Shown here: positions 1 to 10,767 of the stretch, one piece after another
Numbering within the stretch: the stretch's first letter is position 1
Layout: each line of letters opens with the position of its first letter
Assembly: GCF_000517265.1 (NCBI RefSeq)
Contig: NZ_AYSJ01000014.1
Location: forward strand, 422,740-486,739
DNA: 64,000 nucleotides
Source of the DNA: Photorhabdus khanii NC19
Lineage (GTDB): Bacteria; Pseudomonadota; Gammaproteobacteria; Enterobacterales; Enterobacteriaceae
Direction of reading: 5' to 3'
Program-made: the position numbers and the translations under genes
Notes under the pieces: model-generated
What the model saw: the letters and a program-made list of their open reading frames with translations, nothing else
Told to the model about the DNA's origin: nothing
Database searches by the model: none

Positions 1-595
1 AATAATTATTTTTGTTATTATTTTATGTTTTTATTAAAATGGATTTTCTGGAAATTATATCTGTTACGATAGTTCAGGCTATGCAAGATGTTTATTATCT
101 AAAGATTTAATAGTGTTACATGTAATCAACTAGCTTTATTTTATTGTTTTTTTGATAATGGGCTTAGTGCTTCTATTTCCAGAAAAATAAGATTATTTTA
201 TTTTTTCTCATTTAATTTCCATGAAATGATTATCACATATAAGTCTTTTCTCTGATAGATATATAATTCCTTCTTTAGGCCATTGTAGCGATTATAGTGC
301 TTAACAAACATCGTGCCTCGGAACTAACTGTAGTAAGAAATGGAGAGGGCAGGGAAGAAAAAACTTGTGTTTCTACCAGTGAAAGATTGACTGTTTGTTA
401 TTCATCTACATTGACCTATTGTTTTCGATTAATCGAATTGCTGAATTTTTCAGCTAAAAATAGGAAGCTAGCTGGTTGTTATAATCAATTAAAATCAATA
501 AAGAATGGAAACTGACTTGTCTATTAATGGCTTTAGCCTGTATTGTGTGATCAGATTGGATAATTTGTATGTTTGGGTTAAAGAAAGGTATGAAA
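1..595. other. AT-rich intergenic region upstream of tmaR
   Basis: No convincing gene. An open frame at 297-515 has no family resemblance and no clear ribosome binding site, so I treat it as chance. The stretch is strongly AT-rich and presumably holds the tmaR promoter near its right end. Confidence 0.5.
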
Positions 596-913
596 ATGGA
601 TAACGTAAATAAACCGTCATTCCACAATGTGTTGGAGTTTGTGCGTATGTTTCGCCGTAAGAATAAGTTACAGCGTGAGATCGTGGATAACGAAAAGAAA
701 ATACGTGACAACCAGAAACGTGTTTTGTTGCTTGATAACCTGAGTGAATACATCAAGCCGGGTATGTCAATTGAGGATATTCAAAGCATCATTATGAACA
801 TGCGTAGTGATTATGAAGACCGTATAGATGATCACATTATTAAAAATGCGGATCTTTCCAAAGAGCGCCGTGAGTTGTCTAAGAAACTGAAAACAATGGG
901 TGAACCCAAGTAA
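596..913 (+). CDS. tmaR: TmaR (YeeX), polar regulator of PTS enzyme I
   Basis: Small coiled-coil cytoplasmic protein of 105 residues. In E. coli TmaR (formerly YeeX, DUF496) clusters at the cell pole and sequesters PTS enzyme I, tuning sugar uptake. The sequence is nearly identical to the E. coli protein through the cores [17 protein letters not shown] and [14 protein letters not shown], which are charged and helix-forming. Three in-frame ATGs lie at 569, 590 and 596. I chose 596 because AAAGAAAGG at 580-588 is spaced well for it and because the family begins a few residues before KPSF. It stands alone, followed by a good terminator. Confidence 0.93.
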   Translation: MDNVNKPSFHNVLEFVRMFRRKNKLQREIVDNEKKIRDNQKRVLLLDNLSEYIKPGMSIEDIQSIIMNMRSDYEDRIDDHIIKNADLSKERRELSKKLKTMGEPK

Positions 914-922
914 TATCATCAG

Positions 923-954
923 ATAACCACGCATGATTGCGTGGTTATTTTCTT
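923..954 (+). terminator. Intrinsic terminator of tmaR
   Basis: An 11-bp perfect stem (ATAACCACGCA at 923-933 with its complement at 938-948) encloses a TGAT loop and is followed by TTTCTT. It lies 10 bases after the tmaR stop, and also just beyond the stop of the convergent gene. Confidence 0.85.
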
Positions 955-959
955 AGCGA

Positions 960-1592
960 TTACGCAACAGGCCAATCAGGTTTAAGCTCTGGATCAACCA
1001 AGGCATAAATCTGCTGATATGAAGATTCCTCTTCTGCCATTATTGCCAGTTGATGCGCAACATCTTTGCGGCTGACGACACCATGAATGTCATTCTGATA
1101 TCGTTGGCAATGGCCTGTTCCTGGTTTATCTGTTAATCCGCCTGGGCGGATAATTGTGTAATTCAGAGAGCTAGTTTGAAGGTAGCTTTCTGCCATTGAT
1201 TTGCGTCGGACAGATTGACCAAATAGTGATTTAGCCCTGGGTGACAGGGTTTTCCAACCTTCTCCACAACCTATTGATGTGACCAGTAACATACGTGTTA
1301 TTCCGGTTTTCTCAATGGTATTAATGATAGTCATATTACCGAAGAGATCTGAATCAACTCCACCAATAGTAGAAAACACAACGGCTTCTGAACCTGCATC
1401 CTGTACGGCCTTTTCTACATTGATAGCATCACAGGCATCACCTTGTATCACTTTGACGCCCAAGGCATTGAGCTCAAAAGCTTGCTGAGAATTGCGGATC
1501 AATGCAGTTATGGGGCGTTTTTGTTGTAATGCGATAGTGACTAAATGGCGTCCAATCCCACTACCTGCACCGAAAATAAGCCATGGTTTCAT
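960..1592 (-). CDS. NAD(P)-binding Rossmann protein (NmrA/SDR-like)
   Basis: About 210 residues. Starts with a Rossmann nucleotide-binding motif, GAGSGIGRHL, preceded by a beta strand (WLIFG), then a typical alternating alpha/beta pattern with ALIRNSQQ after strand 2 and VFSTIGG near the cofactor. RRKSMAESYL resembles the helix after the active-site region of atypical short-chain dehydrogenases (NAD(P)H-binding family PF13460). The substrate is unknown. The frame is open to 1646, but ATG at 1592 sits 8 bases after CTGGAG and places the Rossmann motif at the N-terminus, as is usual, so I prefer it. It stands alone, convergent with tmaR. Confidence 0.8.
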   Translation of the reverse strand: MKPWLIFGAGSGIGRHLVTIALQQKRPITALIRNSQQAFELNALGVKVIQGDACDAINVEKAVQDAGSEAVVFSTIGGVDSDLFGNMTIINTIEKTGITRMLLVTSIGCGEGWKTLSPRAKSLFGQSVRRKSMAESYLQTSSLNYTIIRPGGLTDKPGTGHCQRYQNDIHGVVSRKDVAHQLAIMAEEESSYQQIYALVDPELKPDWPVA

Positions 1593-1706
1593 AGGGTTGT
1601 TCTCCAGATCAAATAATAATGAATTAGTAGAGTGATAATTGCTCAATTTTAAACTTCATTCAGATGGAATGGAACTAACGATAAGTATTTTTGTGGGAGT
1701 GGTGGC

Positions 1707-1738
1707 AAAAAAAATGGCTCCCAAAAAAGAGCCATTTT
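1707..1738 (-). terminator. Intrinsic terminator of rne
   Basis: On the minus strand AAAATGGCTC pairs with GAGCCATTTT around an 8-base loop and continues into a run of eight T. It begins about 20 bases beyond the rne stop codon. Confidence 0.88.
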
Positions 1739-1758
1739 GCTAATATTAAATGATATTG

Positions 1759-4700
1759 TTATTCAAAAGATCGCGGTTTAACCATCGGGGAAGTGGCTGC
1801 GTTAGTAGCTGAATGGCCTCCAGCGCCTCCTTTCCCTTCGAAATAAGAAGAAGGGCGTTGCCATTCGTTGATAACAATAGATTGTTCGATCATCTCTGGA
1901 GCGGGTGCTTTGGTCATTGGTGCGTATGCATGATGAACTTTGGCTATAGCAACAGGCTGTTTAACTGTTTTATCTTTACTCTCTTCAACAGTAACCACTT
2001 CTGCAATTTCCTCAGAAGTAACAACTTCTCCTGTCTCTGGTTGCTGTTCAAATTCAGGTATAATCGGTGTTATTGCAACAACCTCAATAACTGGCAATGC
2101 TTGCGGCACTGATTCAGTTTGTTGCAGAACAACAATATCATCTTCTTCTGCAATGGCTGCTTCAGGCTTAATTTCATCTTGATAAGTTTCCGGTACCTCT
2201 GCTACCTGAGGTGATTCAGTGATGGTTGGTTCAGATTCAGCTACAACGATTACCGCAGGTGCTGTTTCTGCTGTTATTGTTACCAGTACTTCATTCTGTT
2301 GTTCGACAACAGCAATTTCCTCAGGAATTTCTGTGGAAACCGGCACCACCGGATAGCGAACCCAAACTTTGCCGGAAGCCATTTCCGGTGATGCAACAGC
2401 CAGCGATAATGGTACCGGTGATTGAGGTAGATTTCTCTCATCACGGTAACGGCGGCGGCGTTGACCACTGACACGCAGATGGCGAGGTGAGCGACGAGAG
2501 CGGCGTGGCATCACATTGTCTTGTTGCTCTTTATTTTCAGTCTGCTGCTGTGGCTGAACGGTTTCTGCTTGCATGTCAACTGGTGCAGGTAATGGTTCTT
2601 CTGTAACAACAGGTACAGGCAGTGGAGTAATCGTTGTTGTTTCTTTCACTTCATCTGTGATGCGAATTTTTTGCTCAAGCTGACGACGTTGGCGGCGTGG
2701 GATAACCTGCAGACGTTCTTCAACCTCACTTTCAACGACTTCTGGTTTCTGAGTTTCAAGTTGCTGCTGGCGTTTTTCTTCCTGACGACGGCGTTGACGT
2801 TCTGCACGTTGCTCACGACGTTGTTGCTGTTGGGTCTCACGAGCAGCGATATCTATAGTTGCAGTAGTTGCAGTTGCGTTGTTATCTTGAGCACCATTTT
2901 TCTGTTGAGTATGACGATTTTTCCGTTGTTCGTCACGGTCGTGGTTATTACGTTGCTCATCACGCGGATTATTATCATCACGATCTTTGCGTGGATGCTG
3001 GCGGCGCTGATTGCGTCGTTCAGAAGAGCGACGGTTATCATTACTTGGTGATTTATCGTCTTTTTTCTGTACAGGCTTCTCTTCTTCTGCGCTGAACATT
3101 TTTTTCAAAGCAGTAATGATGCGGCTTAAGAGGCCAGGTTGTTCTGTTTTAATCTGAGCAGGGTGGTTAGGCTTTTTCTCTTTTGCTTTATGTGATGGCT
3201 GTTGTGCTGTCGCATCGGTTGGTAAGGCAAAAGCAGAAATAGCGGGCTGCTCAGGTCGTTTACGTTCAGGTTGGACATCTTCTTGAGGATTTGCCATTCC
3301 AGTTTCATGAAGCTGAGGAAGCAGATAACTCAGTGTAGAAACTTCTTCACCTTTACGCACGCGCAGAACAGAGAAGTGCGGCGTTTGCATTTGATCGTTA
3401 GGAACGATCACCACGCCAACATCCCCCTGACGACGCTCAATTGCACTGACTGCCTGGCGTTTTTCGTTTAACAGATATGAAGCGATTTGTACCGGAACAA
3501 TGGCATGTACTTGATGCGTGTTCTCTTTCAGCGCTTCTTCTTCAATCAGACGTAAGATGGACAGTGACAGAGATTCGTTATCACGGATAGTCCCGGTGCC
3601 ACTGCAACGCGGACAAACATGATGGCTGGATTCACCCAGAGATGGGCTAAGACGCTGACGGGACATTTCCAGCAGGCCAAAGCGCGAGATACGACCAATC
3701 TGAATACGGGCGCGATCCTGACGGACAGCATCACGTAAACGGTTTTCCACTTCCCGTTGATGGCGTACAGGCGTCATATCGATAAAGTCGATAACAATCA
3801 GGCCACCAAGGTCACGCAGGCGTAGCTGACGGGCAATTTCATCCGCTGCTTCAAGGTTGGTATTAAACGCTGTCTCTTCGATATCCCCTCCGCGTGTTGC
3901 ACGGGAAGAGTTGATATCAATCGCGGTTAATGCTTCTGTGGTATCAATAACGACAGCCCCACCTGATGGCAGGCGAACTTCACGCTGAAACGCAGATTCA
4001 ATCTGGGATTCAATCTGATAATGGCTGAACAGGGGAACTTCGCCACTATACAGTTTAATTTTGCTGGTGAAATCTGGACGGCCAAGTGCGGTGATATGCT
4101 GCCGTGCCAGATCGAGAATCTTGGGATTATCGATTAATATTTCGCCAATATCCGGGCGCAGATAGTCACGGAAAGCACGGACGATGACATTGCTTTCCTG
4201 ATGGATTAAGAATGGAGCGGAACGGTTTTCCGCCGCCTTTTTGATCGCTTCCCAGTGTTTGAGGCGGAACGATAAATCCCACTGTAGCGCTTCGGCGGAT
4301 TTACCGACGCCGGCAGTGCGGACAATCAGCCCCATTCCTTCCGGCACTTCTAAAGATGCCAGGGCTTCTTTCAGTTCTGTGCGGTCATCTCCTTCGATAC
4401 GGCGGGAAATACCACCGGCACGGGGATTATTAGGCATCAATACCAGATAGCTGCCTGCCAGGCTGATAAACGTGGTTAATGCAGCCCCTTTATTGCCACG
4501 CTCTTCTTTATCGACTTGAACAATAACCTCCTGGCCTTCCCTGAGAACATCTTTGATATTAGGGCGACCATGAGGGTGATAGTTGCTGGGGAAGTATTCG
4601 CGGGCTATTTCTTTAATAGGAAGGAAACCATGCCGTTCAGCACCATAGTCAACAAAAGCGGCTTCCAGACTAGGTTCAATTCGGGTGATTTTACCTTTGT

Positions 4701-4824
4701 AGATATTTGCTTTTTTTTGCTCGTGTCCTGGACTCTCGATATCCAAATCATAAAGACGTTGCCCGTCAACCAGAGCAACACGCAACTCTTCTTGCTGAGT
4801 TGCGTTGATTAGCATTCTTTTCAT
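1759..4824 (-). CDS. rne: Ribonuclease E
   Basis: Essential endoribonuclease and scaffold of the RNA degradosome, membrane-tethered. 1021 residues against 1061 in E. coli. The catalytic half (about 1-530) is almost identical to E. coli: S1 domain, metal aspartates in [14 protein letters not shown] and VIDFIDM, and the zinc link CPRC at about 404-407. The C-terminal scaffold is diverged but keeps its short functional islands: the membrane-binding amphipathic helix [13 protein letters not shown], the arginine-rich RNA-binding block [20 protein letters not shown], and a terminal PNPase-binding segment with [12 protein letters not shown]. The start [11 protein letters not shown] matches the family. 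Divergent from rluC, with a long leader that probably mediates autoregulation. Confidence 0.98.
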   Translation of the reverse strand: MKRMLINATQQEELRVALVDGQRLYDLDIESPGHEQKKANIYKGKITRIEPSLEAAFVDYGAERHGFLPIKEIAREYFPSNYHPHGRPNIKDVLREGQEVIVQVDKEERGNKGAALTTFISLAGSYLVLMPNNPRAGGISRRIEGDDRTELKEALASLEVPEGMGLIVRTAGVGKSAEALQWDLSFRLKHWEAIKKAAENRSAPFLIHQESNVIVRAFRDYLRPDIGEILIDNPKILDLARQHITALGRPDFTSKIKLYSGEVPLFSHYQIESQIESAFQREVRLPSGGAVVIDTTEALTAIDINSSRATRGGDIEETAFNTNLEAADEIARQLRLRDLGGLIVIDFIDMTPVRHQREVENRLRDAVRQDRARIQIGRISRFGLLEMSRQRLSPSLGESSHHVCPRCSGTGTIRDNESLSLSILRLIEEEALKENTHQVHAIVPVQIASYLLNEKRQAVSAIERRQGDVGVVIVPNDQMQTPHFSVLRVRKGEEVSTLSYLLPQLHETGMANPQEDVQPERKRPEQPAISAFALPTDATAQQPSHKAKEKKPNHPAQIKTEQPGLLSRIITALKKMFSAEEEKPVQKKDDKSPSNDNRRSSERRNQRRQHPRKDRDDNNPRDEQRNNHDRDEQRKNRHTQQKNGAQDNNATATTATIDIAARETQQQQRREQRAERQRRRQEEKRQQQLETQKPEVVESEVEERLQVIPRRQRRQLEQKIRITDEVKETTTITPLPVPVVTEEPLPAPVDMQAETVQPQQQTENKEQQDNVMPRRSRRSPRHLRVSGQRRRRYRDERNLPQSPVPLSLAVASPEMASGKVWVRYPVVPVSTEIPEEIAVVEQQNEVLVTITAETAPAVIVVAESEPTITESPQVAEVPETYQDEIKPEAAIAEEDDIVVLQQTESVPQALPVIEVVAITPIIPEFEQQPETGEVVTSEEIAEVVTVEESKDKTVKQPVAIAKVHHAYAPMTKAPAPEMIEQSIVINEWQRPSSYFEGKGGAGGHSATNAATSPMVKPRSFE

Positions 4825-5383
4825 TGTAACTTACTCATTATTTTTTACATTAGTTATAGAGCCACGGGCAAATATAGATGAGCTACTGATAACCGATGGT
4901 CTCGTGTCTTTTACAAATCCGCCAACCTCCCGGTTGTCGTTTGTATAGAGACGCATATTTTCGGCGAGCCTGAATTTTCACTTAAAAAACAGCACTCTTT
5001 TCTAGGAATAATCTGCAAATATGAATGAAGCGGATTTGATCCAATTCCAGTAAGCTGCTACCCGTAGCCCGCTAATTATTTGATTCCCCAGTACGTCTTA
5101 CGCCATTGCTGCGTTTTTGTGCAATCAAACAAAGAACAAACGTTTAACTTCGCCATTCAGAATTAAAAAACTGATGGTGGCTACGCATTATTCCATTGCT
5201 GTTGGGGTGATAGCAAGGTGACTTTATGCCTTTAAGCGGTTTTTCTGATGAAATAGGAAGAAATAGTTAATATTTAGTCTTTCTCTTAAAGTAGGAAAGG
5301 CGACAGCCGGAAAGTATGCATGATTTTTACTCATATTTAAAAATGAGTGGCGCTCTGCTTGAGTGGTAATTAAAATCACTGTC
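4825..5383 (-). promoter_or_regulatory. rne 5' leader and rne/rluC divergent promoter region
   Basis: About 560 bases without a gene, as between rne and rluC in E. coli, where a long rne leader folds into hairpins that RNase E uses to control its own mRNA. A hairpin candidate lies at 4899-4952: GTCTC/GAGAC, ACAAA/TTTGT and CAACC/GGTTG pair in a nested series with small internal loops, about 75-130 bases upstream of the rne start. The hairpin is seen directly. Its identity with the E. coli sensory hairpins is inference. The rluC-proximal half holds nothing else I recognise. Confidence 0.55.
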
Positions 5384-6343
5384 ATGAAAACGAATAATCA
5401 AATTGTACAATTTGTCACTATTGATGACGATGAGGCTGGACAGCGTGTTGATAACTTTTTATTAGCACGTCTGAAAGGTGTTCCTAAAAGCATGATTTAC
5501 CGGATTGTACGTAAGGGTGAAGTCCGGGTAAACAAAGGCAGGATAAAACCTGAGTATAAATTGTCTGCGGGAGATGTCGTTAGAATTCCGCCTGTCCGGG
5601 TTGCAGAACGGCAGGCGGTGCCGGTTTCAGCCAAACTGGATAAAGTGGCTGTACTGGACGACTGTGTCTTATATGAAGATGACTATATTCTGGTGATCAA
5701 TAAACCTGCCGGTACCGCTGTGCATGGAGGCAGTGGCTTAAGTTTTGGCGTTATTGAAGGGTTACGGGTTTTGCGCCCGGAGGCAAAATTCCTTGAATTG
5801 GTGCATCGTCTGGATCGTGACACATCTGGAATTTTGTTAATTGCTAAAAAGCGTTCAGCTTTACGGGCCTTGCATGAGCAATTACGACTTAAACAGATGC
5901 AAAAAGATTATCTGGCTTTGGTGCGGGGGCAATGGCAATCACATTGCAAGGTTGTTCAGGCGCCACTGCTGAAAAATATCCTGCAAAGTGGTGAACGGAT
6001 TGTGAAAGTGAACGGCGAAGGTAAACCTTCTGAAACCCGTTTTAAAATAGAAGAGCGTTTTGCCGATGCAACACTGGTGAAAGCCAGTCCGGTGACCGGC
6101 CGAACCCATCAAATTCGGGTGCATGCTCAATACGCTGGGCATCCGATCGCTTTTGATGATCGTTATGGCGATAAGGCTTTTGATTCTCAGCTATCAGATA
6201 CCCGCCTTAATCGCCTGTTTTTGCATGCCAGTGCGTTGAAATTTACCCATCCCTCGACGGGGGAGACATTGCGACTTGAAGCACCAATGGATGAACAATT
6301 GCGCTACTGTATAAAAGTACTGCGTAAAAGTAATTGTAATTAA
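5384..6343 (+). CDS. rluC: 23S rRNA pseudouridine synthase RluC
   Basis: Modifies 23S rRNA U955, U2504 and U2580 (E. coli numbering). 319 residues with an N-terminal S4 RNA-binding domain (about 15-80) and the RluA-type catalytic domain with the signature HRLDRDTSG, whose aspartate is the nucleophile. GRTHQIRVH is the second conserved core motif. The frame is open from a GTG at 5363, but ATG at 5384 gives the family N-terminus; neither has a strong Shine-Dalgarno. The stop overlaps that of yceF by a few bases on the opposite strand. Confidence 0.95.
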   Translation: MKTNNQIVQFVTIDDDEAGQRVDNFLLARLKGVPKSMIYRIVRKGEVRVNKGRIKPEYKLSAGDVVRIPPVRVAERQAVPVSAKLDKVAVLDDCVLYEDDYILVINKPAGTAVHGGSGLSFGVIEGLRVLRPEAKFLELVHRLDRDTSGILLIAKKRSALRALHEQLRLKQMQKDYLALVRGQWQSHCKVVQAPLLKNILQSGERIVKVNGEGKPSETRFKIEERFADATLVKASPVTGRTHQIRVHAQYAGHPIAFDDRYGDKAFDSQLSDTRLNRLFLHASALKFTHPSTGETLRLEAPMDEQLRYCIKVLRKSNCN

Positions 6344-6930
6344 TATATCGCCGTCAGTGGGTTTACCCCCTGGCGGATTAATAATTCGGTCAATGTAATT
6401 AATGGTAAGCCGACCAGAGTATTTGGATCTTTTCCTTCAAACCGATCAAATAAAGTGATCCCTAATCCTTCGCTTTTAAAGCTTCCGGCACAATTAAGCG
6501 GTTCTTCTGCTGTTAAATAAGCCCGGATTTCATCATCAGTCAGATCCCTGAAATAGACATTGAATAATTCACAGCGGGTATCAATTACCCCGGTTTTGCT
6601 GTTGAAGAGAGAAATGCCGGTATAAAAGGTGACGCAATGACCACTGGCTTGCCGTAATTGTTTAAATGCATTTTCAAAACTGTGTGGCTTGCCGGTAATT
6701 TCGCCATTAATAACACAAACCTGATCAGAACCAATAATCAAGTGCTGAGAATATCTTATTTGTAATGCCTGTGCTTTGGCTTGCGCCAGGCGCATAACGA
6801 GCTGTTCTGCATTTTCATTAATCTGAGGTGTTTCATCAACATCGGGAGCCACACATATAAAGGGCAAACGGAGTTTCTCCAGTAGCATACGGCGGTAAGC
6901 TGATGTGGAAGCTAAAACGATTTGTGTCAT
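6340..6930 (-). CDS. yceF: Maf-family nucleotide pyrophosphatase YceF (7-methyl-GTP type)
   Basis: Housecleaning nucleotide pyrophosphatase; the E. coli orthologue prefers 7-methyl-GTP. 196 residues. The Maf N-terminus LASTSAYRR, the catalytic IGSDQVC segment with its conserved aspartate, and [11 protein letters not shown] are all present. The frame runs upstream to 6948, but ATG at 6930 (MTQIVLAST) matches the family. It is convergent with rluC and divergent from yceD. Confidence 0.93.
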   Translation of the reverse strand: MTQIVLASTSAYRRMLLEKLRLPFICVAPDVDETPQINENAEQLVMRLAQAKAQALQIRYSQHLIIGSDQVCVINGEITGKPHSFENAFKQLRQASGHCVTFYTGISLFNSKTGVIDTRCELFNVYFRDLTDDEIRAYLTAEEPLNCAGSFKSEGLGITLFDRFEGKDPNTLVGLPLITLTELLIRQGVNPLTAIY

Positions 6931-7072
6931 ATTTTTTCCAAAATACATGGCGAAATAATTGCAGGCATTTTAAACTAAGCTCGGCTTAATAAGCGAATAT
7001 TTGGCGGAAAGGTGCAGATGTGTGGCCTTTTTCTTTGACTATATCTCATTACAAAGATAATATGCGCGCCTT

Positions 7073-7597
7073 ATGCAAAAGGTAAAATTACCCCTGACCA
7101 TTGATGCGCTTCGCGCAGCTCAGAAAAGATTAGACTACACAGGTAGTTATTCACCTGAGCAAGTTTTGCGTATCGCGGAATCTGTGGTTAGCGTGGACAA
7201 TGATGTAGACAGCGTTTTATCGTTTCAGATAGATAATCAACGCCTGGCAGTTGTGCGAGGGCATTCCAATGTGGATGTTACGCTTGAATGCCAGCGTTGT
7301 GGCGGTAATTTCAGCCATCACGTTCACATAACATATTGTTTCAGTCCGGTCATCAATGATGAGCAGGCTGAAGCATTACCGGAAGAGTATGAGCCAATTG
7401 GCGTTGACGAATTTGGCGAAATAGATTTGCTGGCGATGATTGAAGATGAAATAATTCTTTCTCTGCCGGTAGTCCCGGTACATGATTCTGAACACTGTGA
7501 AGTGTCCGACGCGGATATGGTGTTTGGTGAATTACCTCCAGAGGCTGAAAAACCAAACCCATTTGCCGTATTAGCCAGTTTAAAGAAAAGTACTTAA
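7073..7597 (+). CDS. yceD: YceD (DUF177), 23S rRNA accumulation protein
   Basis: 174 residues, full length. DUF177 protein linked to 23S rRNA accumulation and almost always encoded just before rpmF, as here (12-base gap). A pair of cysteines in LECQRCGG is the conserved motif, followed by an acidic stretch with [15 protein letters not shown] and a C-terminal [11 protein letters not shown]. It is probably co-transcribed with rpmF and plsX. Confidence 0.93.
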   Translation: MQKVKLPLTIDALRAAQKRLDYTGSYSPEQVLRIAESVVSVDNDVDSVLSFQIDNQRLAVVRGHSNVDVTLECQRCGGNFSHHVHITYCFSPVINDEQAEALPEEYEPIGVDEFGEIDLLAMIEDEIILSLPVVPVHDSEHCEVSDADMVFGELPPEAEKPNPFAVLASLKKST

Positions 7598-7609
7598 GGA
7601 GTAAGGTCA

Positions 7610-7780
7610 ATGGCCGTACAACAGAATAAACCAACTCGTTCTAAACGTGGTATGCGTCGTTCCCATGATGCACTGACCGCACCACTATTGTCTGTAGATA
7701 AAACCTCTGGTGAAACTCACCTGCGTCACCATGTGACTGCCGATGGCTACTACCGTGGCCGCAAGGTCATCAACAAATAA
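7610..7780 (+). CDS. rpmF: 50S ribosomal protein L32
   Basis: 56 residues, beginning [20 protein letters not shown], which is diagnostic for bL32. It is preceded by AAGGAG at 7596-7601. It sits between yceD and plsX, the usual order that couples ribosome and membrane synthesis. Confidence 0.97.
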   Translation: MAVQQNKPTRSKRGMRRSHDALTAPLLSVDKTSGETHLRHHVTADGYYRGRKVINK

Positions 7781-7809
7781 TCTCCGCCAGTCATTAGCAA
7801 GTTGATACC

Positions 7810-8847
7810 TTGACTAATCTGACTTTAGCGTTAGACGCCATGAGCGGGGACTTTGGTCCTCGCGTTACGGTGCCTGCTGCGTTGCAGGCGCTGGCGTCTA
7901 ATCCTAGACTTAAATTATTGTTGGTCGGGATCCCCGATACCATTTCTCCTTTTTTTGCAAATATTGATGCTAAGTTGCTCAGTCGTTTGCAAGTGGTTCC
8001 TGCCGAACAGGTTGTGGCTAACGATGCAAAACCATCGCAGGCAATTCGTGCCAGCCGTGGGACATCAATGCGTGTCGCACTGGATTTAGTGAAATCCGGT
8101 GTAGCACAAGCGTGCGTCAGTGCAGGGAATACTGGGGTATTGATGGGGCTGTCCAAATTGGTGCTAAGATCTATTGATGGCATCGACAGACCTGCTTTGA
8201 TGCAAGTAATGCCCAATCTGAAGCAGCAGAAAACGGTAGTACTGGATTTGGGCGCCAATGTTAATTGCGATAGCCGTATGTTGGTGCAATTCGCCATTAT
8301 GGGTTCAGTAATGGCAGAGGAAGTGGTCGGTGTGGCTAATCCTGCGGTAGCATTGCTTAACATTGGTACAGAAGAGAGTAAAGGGCTGGATAATATCCGC
8401 GAAGCCGCCACTATTTTAAAGAACATTCCGGCAATAAACTACATTGGTTATCTGGAAGGCGATGAATTGCTGACAGGCAAGAGTGATGTATTGGTGTGTG
8501 ACGGCTTCGCAGGTAATGTGACGTTAAAAACGATGGAGGGAGCAATCAGGATTATCTTATCTTTGCTCAAATCATCGGATGGACAAAAGAAACAATTCTC
8601 CTGGTTGTTGAAAATAGTCAAGAAGTGGTTGCAAAAACGGATGACAAAACGCTTCGGTCACCTGAACCCTGACCAGTATAATGGCGCATGTCTGTTAGGA
8701 TTACATGGAGTCGTAATCAAAAGCCATGGGGCGGCTAATGAGCATGCGTTTAAAGCCGCAATCGAACAGGCTGTTCAGGCCGTTGAAAGGCAGGTTCCTG
8801 ACAGAATTGCTGCCCGCCTGGCAACAGCATTACCCAAGAGTGACTGA
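7810..8847 (+). CDS. plsX: Phosphate acyltransferase PlsX
   Basis: Makes acyl-phosphate from acyl-ACP for PlsY at the start of phospholipid synthesis; a peripheral membrane enzyme. 345 residues. Motifs include [13 protein letters not shown] at the N-terminus, [21 protein letters not shown], and [15 protein letters not shown]. The start is TTG at 7810, giving [15 protein letters not shown]. coli has LDVMGGD at this place. The basic helix around [16 protein letters not shown] is likely the membrane-contact region. First lipid gene of the fab cluster. Confidence 0.95.
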   Translation: MTNLTLALDAMSGDFGPRVTVPAALQALASNPRLKLLLVGIPDTISPFFANIDAKLLSRLQVVPAEQVVANDAKPSQAIRASRGTSMRVALDLVKSGVAQACVSAGNTGVLMGLSKLVLRSIDGIDRPALMQVMPNLKQQKTVVLDLGANVNCDSRMLVQFAIMGSVMAEEVVGVANPAVALLNIGTEESKGLDNIREAATILKNIPAINYIGYLEGDELLTGKSDVLVCDGFAGNVTLKTMEGAIRIILSLLKSSDGQKKQFSWLLKIVKKWLQKRMTKRFGHLNPDQYNGACLLGLHGVVIKSHGAANEHAFKAAIEQAVQAVERQVPDRIAARLATALPKSD

Positions 8848-8853
8848 ACATAC

Positions 8854-9807
8854 ATGTATACAAAAATTTTAGGTACAGGTAGTTATCTGCCTGCGCAAGT
8901 GCGCACTAACGCTGATTTAGAAAAAATGGTGGATACCTCTGACGAGTGGATTGTTACCCGCACAGGTGTCCGTGAACGCCGTATTGCTACTGATGATGAA
9001 ACAGTTGCGATGATGGGTCTTTGGGCTGCGGAAAAAGCAATTGAAATGTCTGGCATTGATAAAGATCAGATTGATTTAATCATTGTGGCAACAGCTTCAT
9101 CCAGTCATGCTTTCCCAAGTTCAGCGTGCCAAATTCAGCACATGTTGGGTACCAAGAATTCAGCTGCTTTTGACATTTCTGCTGCTTGTTCTGGTTTTGC
9201 TTATGCACTGAGTATTGCTGACAAGTTTATTAAAACGGGTGCGGCAAAGCATGCGTTGGTCATTGGCTCTGATTCTATTACCAGAACGCTTAATCCAGAC
9301 GATCGCGGAACACTTATTCTGTTTGGTGATGGTGCGGGCGCGATGGTGGTAGGTGCTTCTGATGAGCCAGGAATTCTTTCGACTCACCTTCATGCAAATG
9401 GTAGCTATGGTGAATTGTTGGTATTGCCTTACCAGGATCGCCAGAATCGGAAAGAACCTGCGTATGCCAGTATGATCGGTAATGAAGTCTTTAAAATTGC
9501 AGTCCGTGAATTGGCTAATCTGGTTGATGAAACATTAGAGGCTAACAATCTATCGCATAGTGAGCTGGATTGGTTGGTACCTCATCAGGCTAATTTGCGT
9601 ATTATCGCGGCGACAGCTAAGAAATTGCATATGACTATGGATAAAGTGGTGGTAACGCTGGATCGTCACGGTAACACTTCCGCGGCATCGGTACCTACTG
9701 CATTTGATGAGGCAGTGCGTGATGGTCGGATTAAACGTGATCAGCTAATCTTAATTGAGGCTTTTGGTGGTGGACTGACTTGGGGTTCAGCACTGATACG
9801 TTTTTAA
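8854..9807 (+). CDS. fabH: 3-oxoacyl-ACP synthase III FabH
   Basis: Initiating condensing enzyme of type II fatty acid synthesis, joining acetyl-CoA to malonyl-ACP. 317 residues, the same length as E. coli. The catalytic triad is visible: Cys112 in SAACSGF, His in VPHQANLR (about 244), and Asn in GNTSAAS (about 274). It begins 6 bases after plsX. Confidence 0.97.
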   Translation: MYTKILGTGSYLPAQVRTNADLEKMVDTSDEWIVTRTGVRERRIATDDETVAMMGLWAAEKAIEMSGIDKDQIDLIIVATASSSHAFPSSACQIQHMLGTKNSAAFDISAACSGFAYALSIADKFIKTGAAKHALVIGSDSITRTLNPDDRGTLILFGDGAGAMVVGASDEPGILSTHLHANGSYGELLVLPYQDRQNRKEPAYASMIGNEVFKIAVRELANLVDETLEANNLSHSELDWLVPHQANLRIIAATAKKLHMTMDKVVVTLDRHGNTSAASVPTAFDEAVRDGRIKRDQLILIEAFGGGLTWGSALIRF

Positions 9808-9825
9808 TTTGACAGGAAAATGAAC

Positions 9826-10758
9826 ATGTCTGAATTTGCAATGGTATTTCCAGGGCAGGGTTCTCAGTCCCTTGGTATGTTGGCTGATTTGGCCACAGCG
9901 TTCCCGGTTGTAGAGCAAACTTTTGCTGAAGCGTCTGATGTGCTGGGATATGATCTCTGGGTTTTGGTTCAACAGGGGCCGGAAGAAGAATTAAACAAAA
10001 CGTGGCAAACCCAGCCCGCGTTATTGGCAGCCTCGGTTGCTATTTGGCGGGTCTGGCAGGAAAAAGGTGGAAAACTGCCATCACTGATGGCTGGACACAG
10101 CCTTGGTGAATATTCTGCACTGGTTTGCGCGGGTGTCATTGATTTCAAACAAGCGATTAAACTTGTTGAACTGCGTGGCAAATTGATGCAAGAAGCTGTA
10201 CCTGAAGGCATTGGTGCAATGTATGCTGTTATTGGTTTAGATAATGAATCCATTGACAGAGCCTGTAAAGAAGCTGCTCAGGGGCAAATTGTTTCCCCTG
10301 TTAACTTTAACTCGCCTGGGCAGGTTGTTATTGCCGGTGAGAAAGAGGCTGTAGAACGTGCTGGTGCTGCATGTAAAGCCGCAGGCGCAAAGCGTGCGCT
10401 GCCTTTAGCTGTCAGTGTGCCGTCGCATTGCGCATTGATGAAACCAGCCGCAGATAGGCTAGCAGTTGTTTTGGAAGGAATTGAATTCAGTCATCCTCAG
10501 TTCCCGGTGGTAAATAATGTTGATGTGAAAATAGAACAATCTGCTGAAGCTATCCGTGATGCACTGGTACGACAACTGTATAATCCTGTCCGTTGGGCGG
10601 AAACAGTTGAATTTATTGCTGGACAGAGTATCGGACAGCTATTAGAAATAGGGCCAGGTAAAGTTTTGACGGGTTTAACTAAACGAATTGTCAATACCTT
10701 AAGCGCAGCAGCGGTAAATGACACAACTTCATTAGTAACCACATTGGAAAATAATTGA
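9826..10758 (+). CDS. fabD: Malonyl-CoA:ACP transacylase FabD
   Basis: Loads malonyl groups onto ACP. 310 residues from the chosen start. GQGSQ near the N-terminus and the nucleophile Ser92 in GHSLGEYSA; the histidine partner is in VPSHCAL. An ATG at 9820 is also in frame, but 9826 is better spaced from ACAGGAAA and matches the family start. Confidence 0.96.
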   Translation: MSEFAMVFPGQGSQSLGMLADLATAFPVVEQTFAEASDVLGYDLWVLVQQGPEEELNKTWQTQPALLAASVAIWRVWQEKGGKLPSLMAGHSLGEYSALVCAGVIDFKQAIKLVELRGKLMQEAVPEGIGAMYAVIGLDNESIDRACKEAAQGQIVSPVNFNSPGQVVIAGEKEAVERAGAACKAAGAKRALPLAVSVPSHCALMKPAADRLAVVLEGIEFSHPQFPVVNNVDVKIEQSAEAIRDALVRQLYNPVRWAETVEFIAGQSIGQLLEIGPGKVLTGLTKRIVNTLSAAAVNDTTSLVTTLENN

Positions 10759-10767
10759 GGACAATAC

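Noticed and set aside
297-515. 72-codon frame in the left gap
   Set aside because: No family resemblance, no good ribosome binding site, and it overlaps an antisense frame of equal quality.
7794-8426. 210-codon antisense frame in plsX
   Set aside because: Serine/threonine/alanine-rich shadow of a clear, conserved gene on the other strand.
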